From assembly GCA_022432975.1 (NCBI GenBank), contig CM039510.1, positions 33,722,454-33,786,453 of the forward strand: 64,000 nt of DNA, in the 5' to 3' direction. This document shows, piece after piece, positions 1 through 11,961 of this stretch. The notes beneath the pieces are model-generated. The model had not been told where the DNA came from. It made no database searches and saw nothing but the letters and a program-made list of their open reading frames with translations. A program made the position numbers and the translations under genes. Source of the DNA: Begonia masoniana. Taxonomy: Eukaryota > Streptophyta > Magnoliopsida > Cucurbitales > Begoniaceae. The stretch's first letter is position 1; every line of letters starts with the position of its first letter.

Positions 1-1195
1 TCCCATGTTTGATTCTGGTCCAATGCTAGAATCTCTTCCTCCATAGCTTTGACCCATTCAACTCTTTGAAAGGCTTCTTCAAATGTCTCTGGCTCTTTTG
101 GACTCTCCACTCTTGCTACAGCCACATTGGCATACCTCGGATTCAGCATCCGAACTCTTGTCGACCTCCTAAGTTGTGATTGTGGACTTGTTACTCATTG
201 ACTTGATTCATCTTCTTCAACTGGTCTCTGATAAATACTAGTTTGCCATGGATTCTCAGTCGTTGTGTGCTCATTATCATCTTCCACTTCTTCATGTGCT
301 ACTGGATCTTGTCGCACCTTTACAACTTGCTCCCCCATTAGTTGTAATTGATCTTCAAGAATTTTGGAATCTGGTAATTCCTCTTCATTAGAAGACCACC
401 ACGAAGATGCTTCATCAAACACCACATTTCGTGATACAAAGCATCTACCACTCTTTGGATCATAACATTTCCACCATTTTCTTTTATTGTCATATCCAAT
501 GAAGATACAACGAATCGCCTTCTTATCAAATTTGTTACGCAAATGATCTGGCACAAATACGTAACACGTACAGCTGAAAACTCGGAAGTGACCAACTGCA
601 GGTTTTGCATTCCACAGTCTCTCGAAAGGTGAAACAAATCCAAGGCTTGGTTGGGGAAGTCGGTTGATAACATAGGCTGCAGTCTTTATGCACCCAGCCC
701 AAAGTCTTCATTGGACATTCCTTCCATGTAGCATACTCCGACAAATCTCTACCAAATGTCGGTTCTTCCTTTCAGCTACGCCATTTTGTTGTGGCGTATT
801 TGGACAACTCATCTGAGGCGGATTCGACACTGTCGCAAGTACCGAGAAAACTCGTTTGACATGTGTTCTCCTCTATTATCCGTGCGCAAGCATTGGATTT
901 TCCTTCCAACTTCTCCTTCCACAACTTCTTTGAACTCCTTGAATTTTGAGAGCGTCTCGAATTTTACTTTCATGAAGAAAGCCCAAACATATCTAGAGAA
1001 GTCATCAATGAATGTAACCATATATCGCATCTCACTGATAGATGGTTGTTTGACTCGCCCAAAGACATCAGAGTATACCAACTCTAATGGCATCTTCGCC
1101 TTGAACTTTGATTCTTCATACGGTAATTGATGAACTTTACCGTATTGACAACCCGCACACACTGTGTCTTCTCTAACTTCTAGTTGAGGAAGATC
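1..1195 (-). pseudogene. copia pol: integrase and start of reverse transcriptase
   Basis: The minus-strand translation gives the copia integrase core. A CAGCQYGK zinc-finger end lies near 1160, IDDFSRYVW carries the first catalytic Asp near 1000, and LRTDNRGEH the second near 870 (usually RTDNGGEF, so altered here). NGVAERKNR, with the catalytic Glu, lies near 760-785. The integrase C-terminal part (IFIGYD, SRNVVFDE) follows at 554-400. The reverse transcriptase N-terminus, with W-x2-AM-x-EEI and QNQTW, runs to the window edge. Frame changes near 800 and 540, and an in-frame stop near 195, break the reading frame, so this is a decayed copy. The continuation downstream is not visible. Confidence 0.85.
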
Positions 1196-1200
1196 CCGGA
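1196..1200. repeat. target-site duplication ccgga (left)
   Basis: The 5-bp direct repeat ccgga sits immediately before the LTR start at 1201 and recurs at 10729-10733 immediately after the other LTR. This is the expected size for LTR-retrotransposon integration and fixes the element boundaries. Confidence 0.95.
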
Positions 1201-3644
1201 TGTAGCAACCCTAATACTGTACCCATTTTCGCGTACATAATATTTTTTTTTTCCTTATTATGAACTTTAAATTTAAACTTAAGCGGAAATTAAATCGAAA
1301 TCGAAGTTCGTTTAGAAAATCGTTTAAAAACAACATAAATCCAATTAAATAAAACTTAAAACATTTAATAAAACAAATAAAACTATTAAAAACAATCGGC
1401 TAAACATGGGAGGGCATATTCGGCATTTGACAAACAAAAGCCAAGGGCGATCGATCGCTGCAATCAACACAGGGAGGGGCGATCTCGCCCCTCACACCCG
1501 CGCCCAGTCGCCCCTCACACCCTCCTTCTTTATTCTCTTCTTCTGTTTTTTTTTTTTTTTTTTTGCTCTCTTGAATCCGAAATTCCAGAGAGCAAACACC
1601 AACTTTCTTTCCTACAAATTTCTCATCCCTGCACATCACACATTTCACAATTTATCAACTCCAACTAAACAACCTAAACACATATTAAACTTTTAGAAAA
1701 ACGAACTGCGTGGATACGTTTAAAAAATCGACAAATCCTCCTGTTTTAAATTCCAAGCAGTTCCAATGAAACACTATATAAACACAGTTTATAAAACAGA
1801 TTTTCAAGAACGTTTAAAACCTCAAAACACGAACCTAACATCTAGCCAGATCCCAAGCATCCTAATATGTTCTAAATTTACACATATTTTGTCCAATATT
1901 AACCCAGTACTCTCAAAATATGTACATACATCCCCACGGGTCAAAAATACACCGACTGCTCAGAACACTCCTACAGGTCATTCTCCATCAACCGCATCAT
2001 ATATCAGGAGGAGGAACGTAGTCCTCACCTGGCTCAATGTCACCTACAACGTCACCTACACCATACAGACACACTATGAGCTAAAGGCTCAGTAAATTCT
2101 ACGTAAATGCAGATGCGTGCAGTGCATATGGAGTTCAGAAATCATGCATAACATACAGATCATGGCAGACAGAATATCACCGAGATCTCATCCCCCTAAC
2201 CGGAGAGAGCCCATCCAACGGTCGGACTACTCTTTCCAGCTAGAAGAGGGGGGTACACGCTTACAACACGTACAGCCGTGCCTGAGACCCACCTCGCGTG
2301 ACCAGATAACAGATTACGTATTTTATTACATTACATGAGATGTGGTATTGGTCAGACCCTTAATCGGTCCACACAATAGATCGATAGCCCCCTTTCGGGC
2401 CACATCGGTTTTCTGAAAACATCGTGCGGAAATTCATTTTCATGCTTAGTTAAAATACGTGATGCATGAACAGTTATAAGCATAAAATAAACAACCAACA
2501 TGCATACCATCAAGACGAATAAAAACATTACCTAATAAGCGATTAACCTAACTATCCAACCAAAGTAATTTAAACACACAATACTCTAAGATCCTCGACG
2601 CGACATCGAAGTACGGTGTAGGCCAATCGGCCAGAGTAAGTCACGAGAACTTACCTTGAGCGGGCTGAACTTCGAGCTCTGTCCACGAGAGTCGTTCGCC
2701 TGAGGCAAAACACGACATTTGTCATTAAAACAAGTTTAAGCTACTAAACGTCCAAATTTAACGAAACCTTAACTAAAGAAATTTTCTAAAGCTTTAATCC
2801 AATTCATTGAGCTATTTCATCGAGCAATACACGCTCGGCAACTCAAATCCCAAAATACGAGTTTTCCCTAAATCTCGAAATTTCTCGAATTTTAACATTT
2901 TCCACAAATTAATCTTGTTTCGTCCAATAACGCTCAATGAGTTCTATACGTTTATAAACTACGATAACCTATTGACTTTTAAACCCGAAATCGTATTTTT
3001 AACCTAAACCCTAACGAAACCCTAATGTTAAATCGGCCCAAAAATTGAAAACTAACGCTCTAGAATCATAGATTCATACCTAGGGTTGCGAGAGGAGGAG
3101 AAAGCATGGAGAAAACGAGACGATCAGGAGACGAATCGGAGGTCGGTGTGGAGGAATCGTCGAATGGCAGAGAGGAGAAATTGCCTCTGGCGTTTTCGTG
3201 AAAATAGAGAAGAAGAAAATGAGGGAGAAAAGGGATTTCTGATATTTTTATAATTTTGGTTTGGCAAATTACCATTTTGCCCTTCTTTTGGTTTTCTATT
3301 TGTTTCATCTTTCGTTTGATTAATTGGCCAACTATTCGGTTTCTCCAAATCTCCTTATTTCACCAATAAATCCAAACTTATTATTTGAGATTTATTAAAA
3401 CTGTCCGTTCGCAAATCGGACCTCGTTTACTATTTTTACTAAAACGTCTTTTATATTACGAGAAACGTAATTACTCGAAATATAGCGTTATTACTCCGAA
3501 AATTCTCGTAAATTTTTTGAAATTCTTATTAATCGTTAGGATTCTAATAACGCATTCTTTTTGCAAAACGGACATGATTTGACACATTTACAAAAATGCT
3601 ATCATATAATATAATATCAATATCTCGTAAAGCCGAGTATTACA
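1201..3644 (-). repeat. 3' LTR of gypsy element 1
   Basis: It begins TGTAGCAACC and ends GTATTACA on the plus strand, giving TG...CA termini, and is the near-identical partner of 8293-10728. Inside are a GC-rich patch with CGATCG palindromes (about 1447-1510), a TATA-like stretch (about 1774-1782), the shared stem-loop at 2073-2095 and a splice-donor-like site at 2649-2658. Length is 2444 bp. Confidence 0.95.
2073..2095 (-). promoter_or_regulatory. conserved LTR stem-loop (gypsy element 1, 3' LTR)
   Basis: On the sense (minus) strand the arms GAGC and GCTC enclose a 5-nt loop, and ACT and AGT form an outer stem with a 2-nt bulge. The same structure recurs in the other LTR families of the window with paired base changes. 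Function is unknown. Confidence 0.5.
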
Positions 3645-3660
3645 TTTCATCCACCTTATT
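3645..3660 (-). other. polypurine tract of gypsy element 1
   Basis: Directly inside the 3' LTR, the minus strand reads AAGGTGGATGAAA before the LTR terminus TGTAATAC. This is the purine-rich position expected for priming plus-strand DNA synthesis. Confidence 0.6.
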
Positions 3661-3684
3661 TAGAATTTTGTCCACAAAATTAAA

Positions 3685-5219
3685 TCATACAAACAACTCA
3701 GGATACTTAGCCATCATATCCTGCTGTCGCTCCCAAGTTGCCTCTTCCACCTCGTGGTTTCGCAATAAGACTTTGACTATCGGAATCTCTTTAATGCGCA
3801 AAACTTTGATTGAAGACTCCAAAATGCGTACGGGTCTCTCCTCATAAGTCAAGGTAGGCTGTACCTCGATCTCTCTAGCTTCGACGATATGCGATGGATC
3901 GCGTAGGCACTTCCAAAGCATAGACACATGGAATACATCGTGGAAACCCTCCATAGAAGCCGGAAGCTGTAGTCTGTACGCCAACTTCCCGATCTTCTTC
4001 AGAATAGGAAAGGGCCCCACATATCGAGGGTTTAACTTGCCCCTCCTTCCGAATCTCATGACGCCTTTAAACGGAAAAACTTTAAGGTAAACCTCATCAC
4101 CTTTTTCGAACTCTAGCTCTCTCCGTCTCGTGTCTGCATAGCTCTTCTGTCTGCTCTGAGCTACCTCAATACGCTGTCGGATAATGGCAATCTTCTCTGC
4201 CGTTTGCTGTAGAATCTCAGGACCAACGACGCTGGCCTCGCCAACCTCGTCCCAATATAACGGAGACCTACACTTCTGACTATACAAAGCCTCGTACGGT
4301 GCCATGTCAATGGTAGCCTGGAAGCTGTTGTTGTACGAGAACTCAATCAGAGGCAAATATCAGCTCCACGAGCCCTGAAACTCCAGCACACAAGCTCTGA
4401 GCATATCCTCAAGAATTTGATTCGTCCTCTCTGTCTGACCATCAGTCTGAGAATGAAATGCCGTGCTGAAATTAAGATGAGTCCCCATAGCTTTATACAG
4501 GCTCTTCCAGAACTTTGAAGTAAATCTCGGATCACGATCTGAGACAATAGAAACTAGCACTCCATGCAGTCTAACAATCTCTTGCACGTAAAGCTCGGCA
4601 AGCTGGTCCATAGAAGATGTCATCTTCACAGATAAGAAGTGGGCCGACTTTGTCAATCGGTCCACGATCACCCAAACACCATCATGGCCCTTCGTCGTCC
4701 TCGGGAGCCCCACAATAAAATCCATGGAGATCTGCTCCTACTTCCACTCCGGAATCAGCAGTGGCAACAATGTTCCGGCCGGTCTCTGGTGCTCTGCCTT
4801 TACCTGTTGACAGACTAGACAGGTTTCAACGTACTTGGCGACCTCTCTCTTCATATTTGGCCACCAGAAATGTTGCTTTAAATCCCGGTACATCTTAGTA
4901 CTTCCAGGGCGCACAGAATATGTCGAAGAGTGTGCCTCGGCCAATATCTCCTTCTTCAGATCCTCGTCGTTAGGCACGTACCACCTATGCCTGAACTTCA
5001 GAATACCATCATCCGATAAATGGAAATCCAACAAGTCTCCCAACGTCATACTCAATCGAAGCTCCTCACACTCCGTATCATTCTGCTGAGCTTCGCATAT
5101 TCTATCCAGAGCGGTCGGCCTGAGAGAAATGTTTGTGAGCATACTGGACAACTCTGCCACTATCTCCACATCGAACCTCTCAATCTCAGACCGCAGCGTG
5201 ACTGACATTGCTGCTAGTG
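3685..5219 (-). pseudogene. gypsy element 1 integrase with chromodomain-like C-terminus
   Basis: The minus-strand translation shows an H2C2 zinc-binding domain at about 4950-4790 (FWWPNMK, then CLVCQQVK). The DDE core follows: MDFIVGLPRT near 4720 with the first Asp, SDRDPRFTSKFW near 4530 with the second, and TERTNQ near 4430 with the Glu. A GPF-type motif (YVGPFPIL) lies near 4010, and the tail ending EEATWE...YPELF (about 3850-3690) resembles the chromodomain of Tekay/Del chromoviruses. In-frame stops near 4736 and 4357 interrupt it. The zinc-finger region is single copy here, which makes it the useful reference for the expanded array in element 2. Confidence 0.9.
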
Positions 5220-6720
5220 AAGGCTGACTCGTAAAAAACACTCTACTCAAAGCATCAACAACCTTGTTCGCCTTACCTGGATGATACTTGATATCAAAAT
5301 CATAATCTTTAACGAACTCAAGCCACCGTCTCTGTCGCATATTCAGCTCCTTCTGCGTAAATAAATACTTCAAGCTCTTGTGGTCGGAAAATATCTCGCA
5401 CTGCTGCCCATATAAATAATATCTCCATATCTTCAGTGCGAGGACCACAGCTGCTAACTCAAGGTCGTGCGTAGGGTAATTCTGCTCGTACGGCTTCAAC
5501 TGCCGAGAAGCATAAGCAATAACTCTCCCCTCCTGCATCAATACACAACCGAGTCCAACTCCAGACGCATCACAATAAATACTGAACTTGTCACCCTCAA
5601 CAGGTAGCGTCAATACTGGAGCGGTGGTCAATCTCTGCTTTAACTCCATAAAACTGTCGTCACAACCAGCTGACCATACAAACTTCTCGTTCTTCCGAAT
5701 CAAACGTGAAAGAGGAACTGCAATCTTCGAAAATCCCTCTATAAACTTCCGATAATAACCAGCTAATCTGAGAAATCCACGCACCTCACGTACGTTCTTC
5801 GGCTGCGGCCAATCTCTGATCACCTGAATCTTACTCGGATCCACCGAAACTCCATCCTGTGATATGATATGGCCAAGAAAACTGACCCTATCCAGCCAAA
5901 ACTCACATTTAGAGAACTTTGGATATAGCTGGCGTTGACTCAGAATCTGTAAAACAATCCTCAGATGCTCCACGTGTTCTTCCTTCGTCTTAAAATAGAC
6001 CAATATATCGTCGATGAAAACCACCACGAACTTGTCCAGGTATTCCTTGAAGACACGGTTCATCAAATCCATAAACGTTGTAGGGGCATTAGTAAGTCCA
6101 AAAGACATGACAAGGAACTCATAATGCTCATACCTCGTTCGGAATGCCGTTTTCTGAATATCATCCCTCCGGACCTTCAGCTGATAATAACCCGAGCGTA
6201 GGTCAATCTTGGAAAACACTCGGGCACCCTGCAGCTGATCAAACAAGTCATCGATCCGGAGCAGTGGATACTTATTCTTCATCGTCAATTTGTTCAACTC
6301 TCTGTAATCGATGCACATCCTGAGGGTCCTCTCTTTCTTCTTGACAAACAGAACGGGCGCACCCCAGGGTGAAACACTGGGTCAAATAAAACCCTTCTCT
6401 AACAACTCATCAAGCTGAGTCCTCAGCTCTCTCAACTCAGCTGGTGCCAACCGATACGGGTTTTTAAACCTTGGCGCGGTATTCGGATAGACATCAATAG
6501 TAAACTCAATCTCCCGGTCTAGCGGTAACCCGGGAAGATCATCAAGGAATATCTTAGAGAACACTTTGACTATAGGAATGTCGCTCGGCTTTACTCCGCT
6601 AAGCAACTGAACATCAAATACTGAGGCCAAATAAATAGAGCACGCACCTTTAAACTGCTCGTTGACCTTCATGGAATAAGAAATAGGCGATCCGCTCAAT
6701 CTGCTCATCAAGAAAACTCG
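5220..6720 (-). pseudogene. gypsy element 1 reverse transcriptase and RNase H
   Basis: Reverse transcriptase motifs in order are [13 protein letters not shown] near 6370, CIDYRELNK near 6310, [10 protein letters not shown] near 6200, and the catalytic FIDDIL near 6010. RNase H follows with [10 protein letters not shown] near 5570 and [18 protein letters not shown] near 5450, then the connection ADALSR-like region near 5240. The domain order and motifs are those of Ty3/gypsy pol. An in-frame stop lies near 6380, and this part is in a different frame from gag-protease. The enzyme is recognisable but not made as one intact chain. Confidence 0.92.
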
Positions 6721-8129
6721 GCTTTACCCGGGGGTCGGAAGGTCACAATCCTGGATCGACAATCGATGGTGGCGAAGTGCTGTGCAAGCCAATCCATCCC
6801 TAAGATAAAATCATACCGCTCTATGCTCAGAACTATCAAACGAGCATAAAGGGTAATATCCCCCACTGAGATGACGTTGCCCTGGAGAATACATTCTGAC
6901 TACATAAGCTCTCCTGAAGGCAGCATCACTCTATACTCGACCCCAGCTAACTCAGACTCTAATCCCAATCTAGTCATGCATGCAGTCGATATGAAGGAGT
7001 GCGTAGCTCCCGTATCCATCAAAGTAAAAACAGTGGTGCCCATAATCAGAATAGTACCTGCTATCACAGAGGGCTGAGCCTCGTCGTCGACATCGCCAGG
7101 CTCTATAAATGCAAAAATCCTCAGCATAACCCTCCTCTGATCACCGCCTGACAAATCTCGGCCGGGCTTCGGGCAATCCTTGACATAATGGCCAATCTCC
7201 CCACATCTAAAACACTGGTTAGCGCCAACGCGGCACTCATCACTATGCTCCCTCTGGCACCTGGGGCACCATGGCATCTGAGAAGCCCCCTGTACTTGCT
7301 TCCCCTTACCCCGATCATTACCTCCCTCAAGAGGTCTCTTCACACCCCTCTGCTGCTGCTGGGGCTGTGCTCTAGGCTGCCAACCTCGGTTCTGCTACTG
7401 AGGTCGGATCTCTCAGAAGAAGTCCTTAGCTGGCTCCCTCGGTTTAACACAAGTAGCTCTGGCAGCCTCAATATCCAGAGCTCTAGCTGTGATGTCAGAA
7501 TAAGGCGTATCAATAATACCTGAAACAATAACGTGCATCCGAATCTCCGGATTAAGTCCCTCCATAAACTGGTGCACCTTCTCCTCATTGTCGCTGACAA
7601 GGCGCGGAGCAAATCGCGATAAGGACTTGAACTTCCGGATATACTTAGTAACCGAACCTGTCTGCTTTAGCTGTGTGAACTCATTCCTCTTTGTCGCCTT
7701 CACTGTGCGGCTGAAATACTTATCAAAGAACACGGTCTTAAACCGCTCCCAAGTAATGACTGATACATCCGTCGTCGTCTTGATCGAATCCCACCAGAAA
7801 CAGGCGTCTAATGCCAGGTGGAAGGTAACATAAGCCACCTTACTCTCGTTCCCCACCTCTGCATAATTCAGCATATCCTCCATCACTCGAATCCACTCCT
7901 CCGCAATATTTGGATCCGATGATCGACCGTCGAACACTGGAGGCCGTAGACTCTGAAACTTCTGCATACCCTGGTTATTAGGAACCACCAAATCCTGGGC
8001 CCTCTGGTTCTCTCGATTTACTAGACTCTCGATTTGTTGTGCTTGGCGGTCCATGTGCTGCGACTGATGGTCTAGCAACTCCGTAAGTCGATCTAGCGCG
8101 TCATCCCAAGGATCTTTTTCTCGAACCAT
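6715..8129 (-). pseudogene. gypsy element 1 gag and protease
   Basis: The ATG at 8129 opens MVREKDPWDDALDRL and a retrotransposon gag domain (EEWIRVMEDML, then FFDKYFSRTVKATKRNEF). A CCHC zinc knuckle, CFRCGEIGHYVKDC, lies near 7200-7160, and the aspartic protease motif LMDTGATHSF near 7020-6990. FILGMDWL follows near 6810. In-frame stops occur near 7411 and 6901, and a frame change separates this part from the reverse transcriptase near 6715. Gag packages the RNA, and the protease would process the polyprotein. The breaks show that this copy can no longer act on its own. Confidence 0.88.
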
Positions 8130-8275
8130 ATTTAATAACTCCTATTAAATCAAAACAACAATCCTAAGAAATATGGAATCAAATAAAGCAGTAAACGTAC
8201 TTACAGTTGAGGAAGGATGTCCACGTAGTGGCTGTGTAGTCAAGCAGTCTACAGAACCGATTTTAAAACCCGGGG

Positions 8276-8287
8276 GCTCTGATACCA
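8276..8287 (-). other. primer-binding site of gypsy element 1 (initiator tRNA-Met)
   Basis: The minus strand reads TGGTATCAGAGC five bases after the 5' LTR end. This is the standard complement of the 3' end of plant initiator tRNA-Met and marks where minus-strand synthesis starts. Confidence 0.92.
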
Positions 8288-8292
8288 TAATT

Positions 8293-10728
8293 TGTAGCGA
8301 CCCTAATACTGTACCCATTTTCCCGCACATAATATTTTTTTTCCTTATTATGAACTTTAAATTTAAACTTAAACGGAAATTAAATCGAAATCGAAGTTCG
8401 TTTAGAAAATCGTTTAAAAACAACATAAATCCAATTAAATAAAACTTAAAACATTTAATAAAACAAATAAAACTATTAAAAACAATCGGCTAAACATGGG
8501 AGGACATATTCGGCATTTGACAAACGAAAGCCAAGGGCGATCGATCGCTACAATCAACACAGGGAGGGGCGAAGTCGCCCCTAACACCCGCGCCCAGTCT
8601 CCCCTCACACCCTCCTTTTCTTTATTCTCTTCTTTTGTTTTTTTTTTTTTTTGTGCTCTCTGGAATCCGAAATTCCAGAGAGCAAACACCAACTTTCTTT
8701 CCTACAAATTTCTCATCCCTGCACATCACACACTTCACAATTTATCAACTCCAACTAAACAACGTAAACACATATTAAACTTTTATAAAAACGAACTGCG
8801 TGGATACGTTTAAAAAATCGACAAATCCTCCTGTTTTAAATTCCAAGCAGTTCCAATGAAACACTATATAAACACAGTTTATAAAACAGGTTTTCAAGAA
8901 CGTTTAAAACCTCAAAACACGAACCTAACATCTAGCCAGATCCCAAGCATCCTAATATGTTCTAACTTTACACATATTTTGTCCAATATTAACCCAGTAC
9001 TCTCAAAATACGTACATACATCCCCACGGGTCAAAACGCACCGACTGCTCAGCACACTCCCACGGGCCATTCTCCATCAATCGCATCATACATCAGGAGG
9101 AGGAACGTAGTCCTCACCTGGCTCAATGTCACCTACAACGTCACCTACACCATACAGACACACTATGAGCTAAAGGCTCAGTAAATTCTACGTAAATGCA
9201 GATGCGTGCAGTGCATATGGAGTTCAGAAATCATGCATAACATGCAGATCATGGCAGACAGAATATCACCGAGATCTCATCCCCCTAACACGAGAGAGCC
9301 CATCCAGCGGTCAGACTACTCTTTCCAGCTAGAGGAGGAGACACGCTTACAACACGTACAGCCGTGCCTGAGCCCCACCTCGCGTGACCAGATAACAGAT
9401 TACGTATTTTATTACATTACATGAGATGTGGTATTGGTCAGACCCTTAATCAGTCCACATAATAGATCGATAGCCCCCTTTCGGGCCACATCGGTTTTCT
9501 GAAAACATCGTGCGGAAATTCATTTTCATACTTAGTTAAAATACGTGATACATGAACAGTTATAAGCATAAAATAAACAACCAACATGCATATCATCAAG
9601 ACGAATAAAAACATAACCTAATAAGCGATTAACCTAACTACCCAACCAAAGCAATTTAAACACACAATACTCTAAGATCCTCGACGCGACATCGAAGTAC
9701 GGTGTAGGCCAATCGGCCAGAGTAAGTCACAAGAACTTACCTTGAGCGCGCTGAACTTCGAGCTCTGTCCACGAGAGTCGTTCGCCTGAGGCAAAACACG
9801 ACATTTGTCATTAAAACAAGTTTAAGCTACTAAACGTCCAAATTTAACGAAACCTTAACTAAAGAAATTTCCTAAAGCTTTAATCCAATTCATTGAGCTA
9901 TTTCATCGAGCAATACACGCTCGGCAACTCAAATCCCAAAATACGAGTTTTTCCTAAATCTCGAAATTCTCGAATTTTAACATTTTCCACAAATTAATCT
10001 AGTTTCGTCCAATAACGCTCAATGAGTTCTATACGTTCATAAACTACAATAACCTATTGATTTTTAAACCCGAAATCGCATTTTTAACCTAAACCCTAAC
10101 GAAACCCTAATGTTAAATTGACCCGAAAATTGAAAACTAACGCTCTAGAATCATAGATTCATACCTAGGGTTGCGAGAGGAGGAGAAAGCACGGAGAAAA
10201 CGAGACGATCGGGAGACGAATCGGAGGTCGGCGTGGAGGAATCGTCGAATGGCAGAGAGGAGAAATCGCCTCTGGCGTTTTCGTGAAAACAGAGAAGAAG
10301 AAAATGAGGGAGAAAAGGGATTTCTGATATTTTTATAATTTTGGTTTGGAAAATTACCATTTTTCCCTTCTTTTGATTTTCTATTTGTTTCGTCCTTCGT
10401 TTCATTAATTGGCCAACTATTCGGTTTCTCCAAATCTCCTTATTTCACCAATAAGTCCAACTTATTATTTGAAATTTATTAAAACTGTCTGTTCGCAAAT
10501 CGGACCTCGTTTACTATTTTTACTAAAACGTCTTTTATATTACGAGAAACGTAATTACTCGAAATATAGCGTTATTACTCCGAAAATTCTCGTAAATTTC
10601 TTAAAATTCCTATTAATCGTTATGATTCTAATAATGCCTTCTTTTTGCAAAACGGACATGATTTGATATATTTACAAAAATGCCATCATATAATATAATA
10701 TCAATATCCCGTAAAGCCGGGTATTACA
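8293..10728 (-). repeat. 5' LTR of gypsy element 1
   Basis: This is the partner of 1201-3644, 2436 bp long, with the same TG...CA ends. It carries the same CGATCG-rich patch near 8537-8600, the TATA-like stretch near 8863 and the donor-like AAGGTAAGT on the minus strand at 9735-9744. As the 5' LTR it would drive transcription leftward. Confidence 0.95.
9162..9184 (-). promoter_or_regulatory. conserved LTR stem-loop (gypsy element 1, 5' LTR)
   Basis: Same arms (GAGC/GCTC) and loop as at 2073-2095; unchanged between the two LTRs of this element. Confidence 0.5.
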
Positions 10729-10733
10729 CCGGA
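10729..10733. repeat. target-site duplication ccgga (right)
   Basis: Matches 1196-1200 exactly; the copia reading resumes right after it. Confidence 0.95.
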
Positions 10734-11265
10734 GCATCGATTTCTTCATCATCACTTTCAACTTGTGATAACAAACGTGCCCTAACCTCGCGTGCCACAG
10801 ATCCGCCGTCTTATTCTTTCGAGTCTTATCTACATAAGCCGTCTCTACTGTCATTACATAGATAGACTCCAGCTTCTGTCCTTCCATCATTGGTGTACCC
10901 GAGATATTCACATATTCGTACACCTTGACATCTTGGGGACCGAACAAGACATAACGGCCAGATGATGTCAACTGCGCCACCGATAGCAGGTTTTTCTTCG
11001 TGCCGGGTACATGAAACACCTCTTGAAGCGGTACCTCGTTAGGAGTGTAACGAGACACAATTGTCGTTTTACCAATATGAGATATTGGTAACCTGGAGTT
11101 ATTGGCTGTTACCACCACACGACTCCCTTTATACTTCACCACCTCTTACAATTTTCCCTCATCACCGGTCATATGATTCGAACAACTGGAGTCGACGATC
11201 CAATCTTTATCATAGTCAATTCGCCTTGGTACTGTCACTGCGAGCGCCGATTCATCTTCTTCCAC
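10734..11265 (-). pseudogene. copia protease and GAG-pre-integrase region
   Basis: The minus-strand translation from about 11215 reads DWIVDSSCSNHMTGD, the copia protease active-site block. The usual catalytic D-S-G or D-T-G is D-S-S here, an inactivating change. Further on come KNLLSVAQL near 10990 and the GAG-pre-integrase motif LWHARLGHVCYHKL near 10800. A stop lies near 11144, just after the active site. Upstream of 11265 no gag is recognisable, so the 5' internal region has been deleted up to the LTR-like segment. Confidence 0.85.
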
Positions 11266-11289
11266 AGCCAGAGATGGGACGACATCCCC

Positions 11290-11730
11290 AAAAATGTAGA
11301 TCCGAAAACATCCGAAGAGAAGTGAAATATTCTATCCAAGAGAGACGGAGAAAATCACTTATAAGTGAAGAGAGAACACAATTAAAAAAAAAAACACATA
11401 TAAGAAAATATTACACAAGTTAAATGTTTTTTCTTTATTTTCTTGCACTCACTTTCTCTCATGGAGGTTTGGATTTTGTAAATGGGATGTTTTTAACTTT
11501 CTCCTCAAGCCTCTATTTATAAAGGCTAGGGAAACACAAGAAGAAACAAATTCTTCTTCTTCTAGCACAAAAGGAATAGTGAATGTAGCCGTCAAATGAA
11601 TAGTGAATGCAGCCATCAAAGGAATATCTAAATGAGACTTTAAAGTCTCCATTCACACATGAGGAATCTTCACAAATAATCGCATCTCGTTGATAGATAG
11701 TTGTTGGTTGGACAACAATGAATGTCAACA
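11290..11730 (-). repeat. probable 5' LTR (partial) of the copia element
   Basis: On the minus strand it begins TGTTGACATTCATTG at 11730, a typical copia LTR start. It contains a good TATA box (TTTATAAATAGAGG near 11525-11510) and runs up to the deleted internal region. The inner boundary and primer-binding site are not visible, so the left limit is approximate. gagaa at 11731-11735 may be the target duplication, but its partner lies outside the window. Confidence 0.55.
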
Positions 11731-11961
11731 GAGAATGAGTAAAAAAAACACGTCAGTTCTGCAGTAATATATTCATTTTATTATTTCAAAATGGCGTTAT
11801 TTGCTGCAGTTGCAATTCTTTCAAAACATTTGCTACTGCAGTATCTTACATTTGGTATTTCCGAATATTTGAAGATTTCTTAGAGAATGATTCTACGCAC
11901 ACAAACTTTGATTCATACTTTGAATACGAAATAAAAAAGACTAGGGAAATCATTTTGGCAC

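Larger units (their letters stand above)
1201..10728 (-). mobile_element. Complete Ty3/gypsy chromovirus element (Tekay/Del-like), 9528 bp
   Basis: The element has two LTRs (1201-3644 and 8293-10728), a primer-binding site matching initiator tRNA-Met next to the right LTR, and gag-pol on the minus strand. A duplication (ccgga) flanks it. The order gag, protease, reverse transcriptase, RNase H, integrase, chromodomain-like tail is that of plant chromoviruses. The LTRs differ by a few percent by eye, and the coding region carries about five stops and one frame change. It is therefore a fairly old copy that is complete in structure but not functional. It inserted into the integrase part of a copia element. 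Confidence 0.93.
1..11735 (-). mobile_element. Ty1/copia retrotransposon, partial, split by a gypsy element
   Basis: Read on the minus strand, the element goes from an LTR-like end near 11730, through protease and GAG-pre-integrase (11265-10734), integrase (1195-about 600) and the start of reverse transcriptase (125-1). It continues past the left edge. A complete gypsy element with a 5-bp duplication (ccgga) separates the two parts. The order protease, integrase, reverse transcriptase is diagnostic of copia. The gag region between the LTR-like end and the protease is missing, so this copy is internally deleted. The second LTR would lie left of the window. Confidence 0.85.

Noticed and set aside
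3066..3348. Ser-rich frames repeated at 10137-10433
   Set aside because: Both copies are LTR sequence of gypsy element 1.
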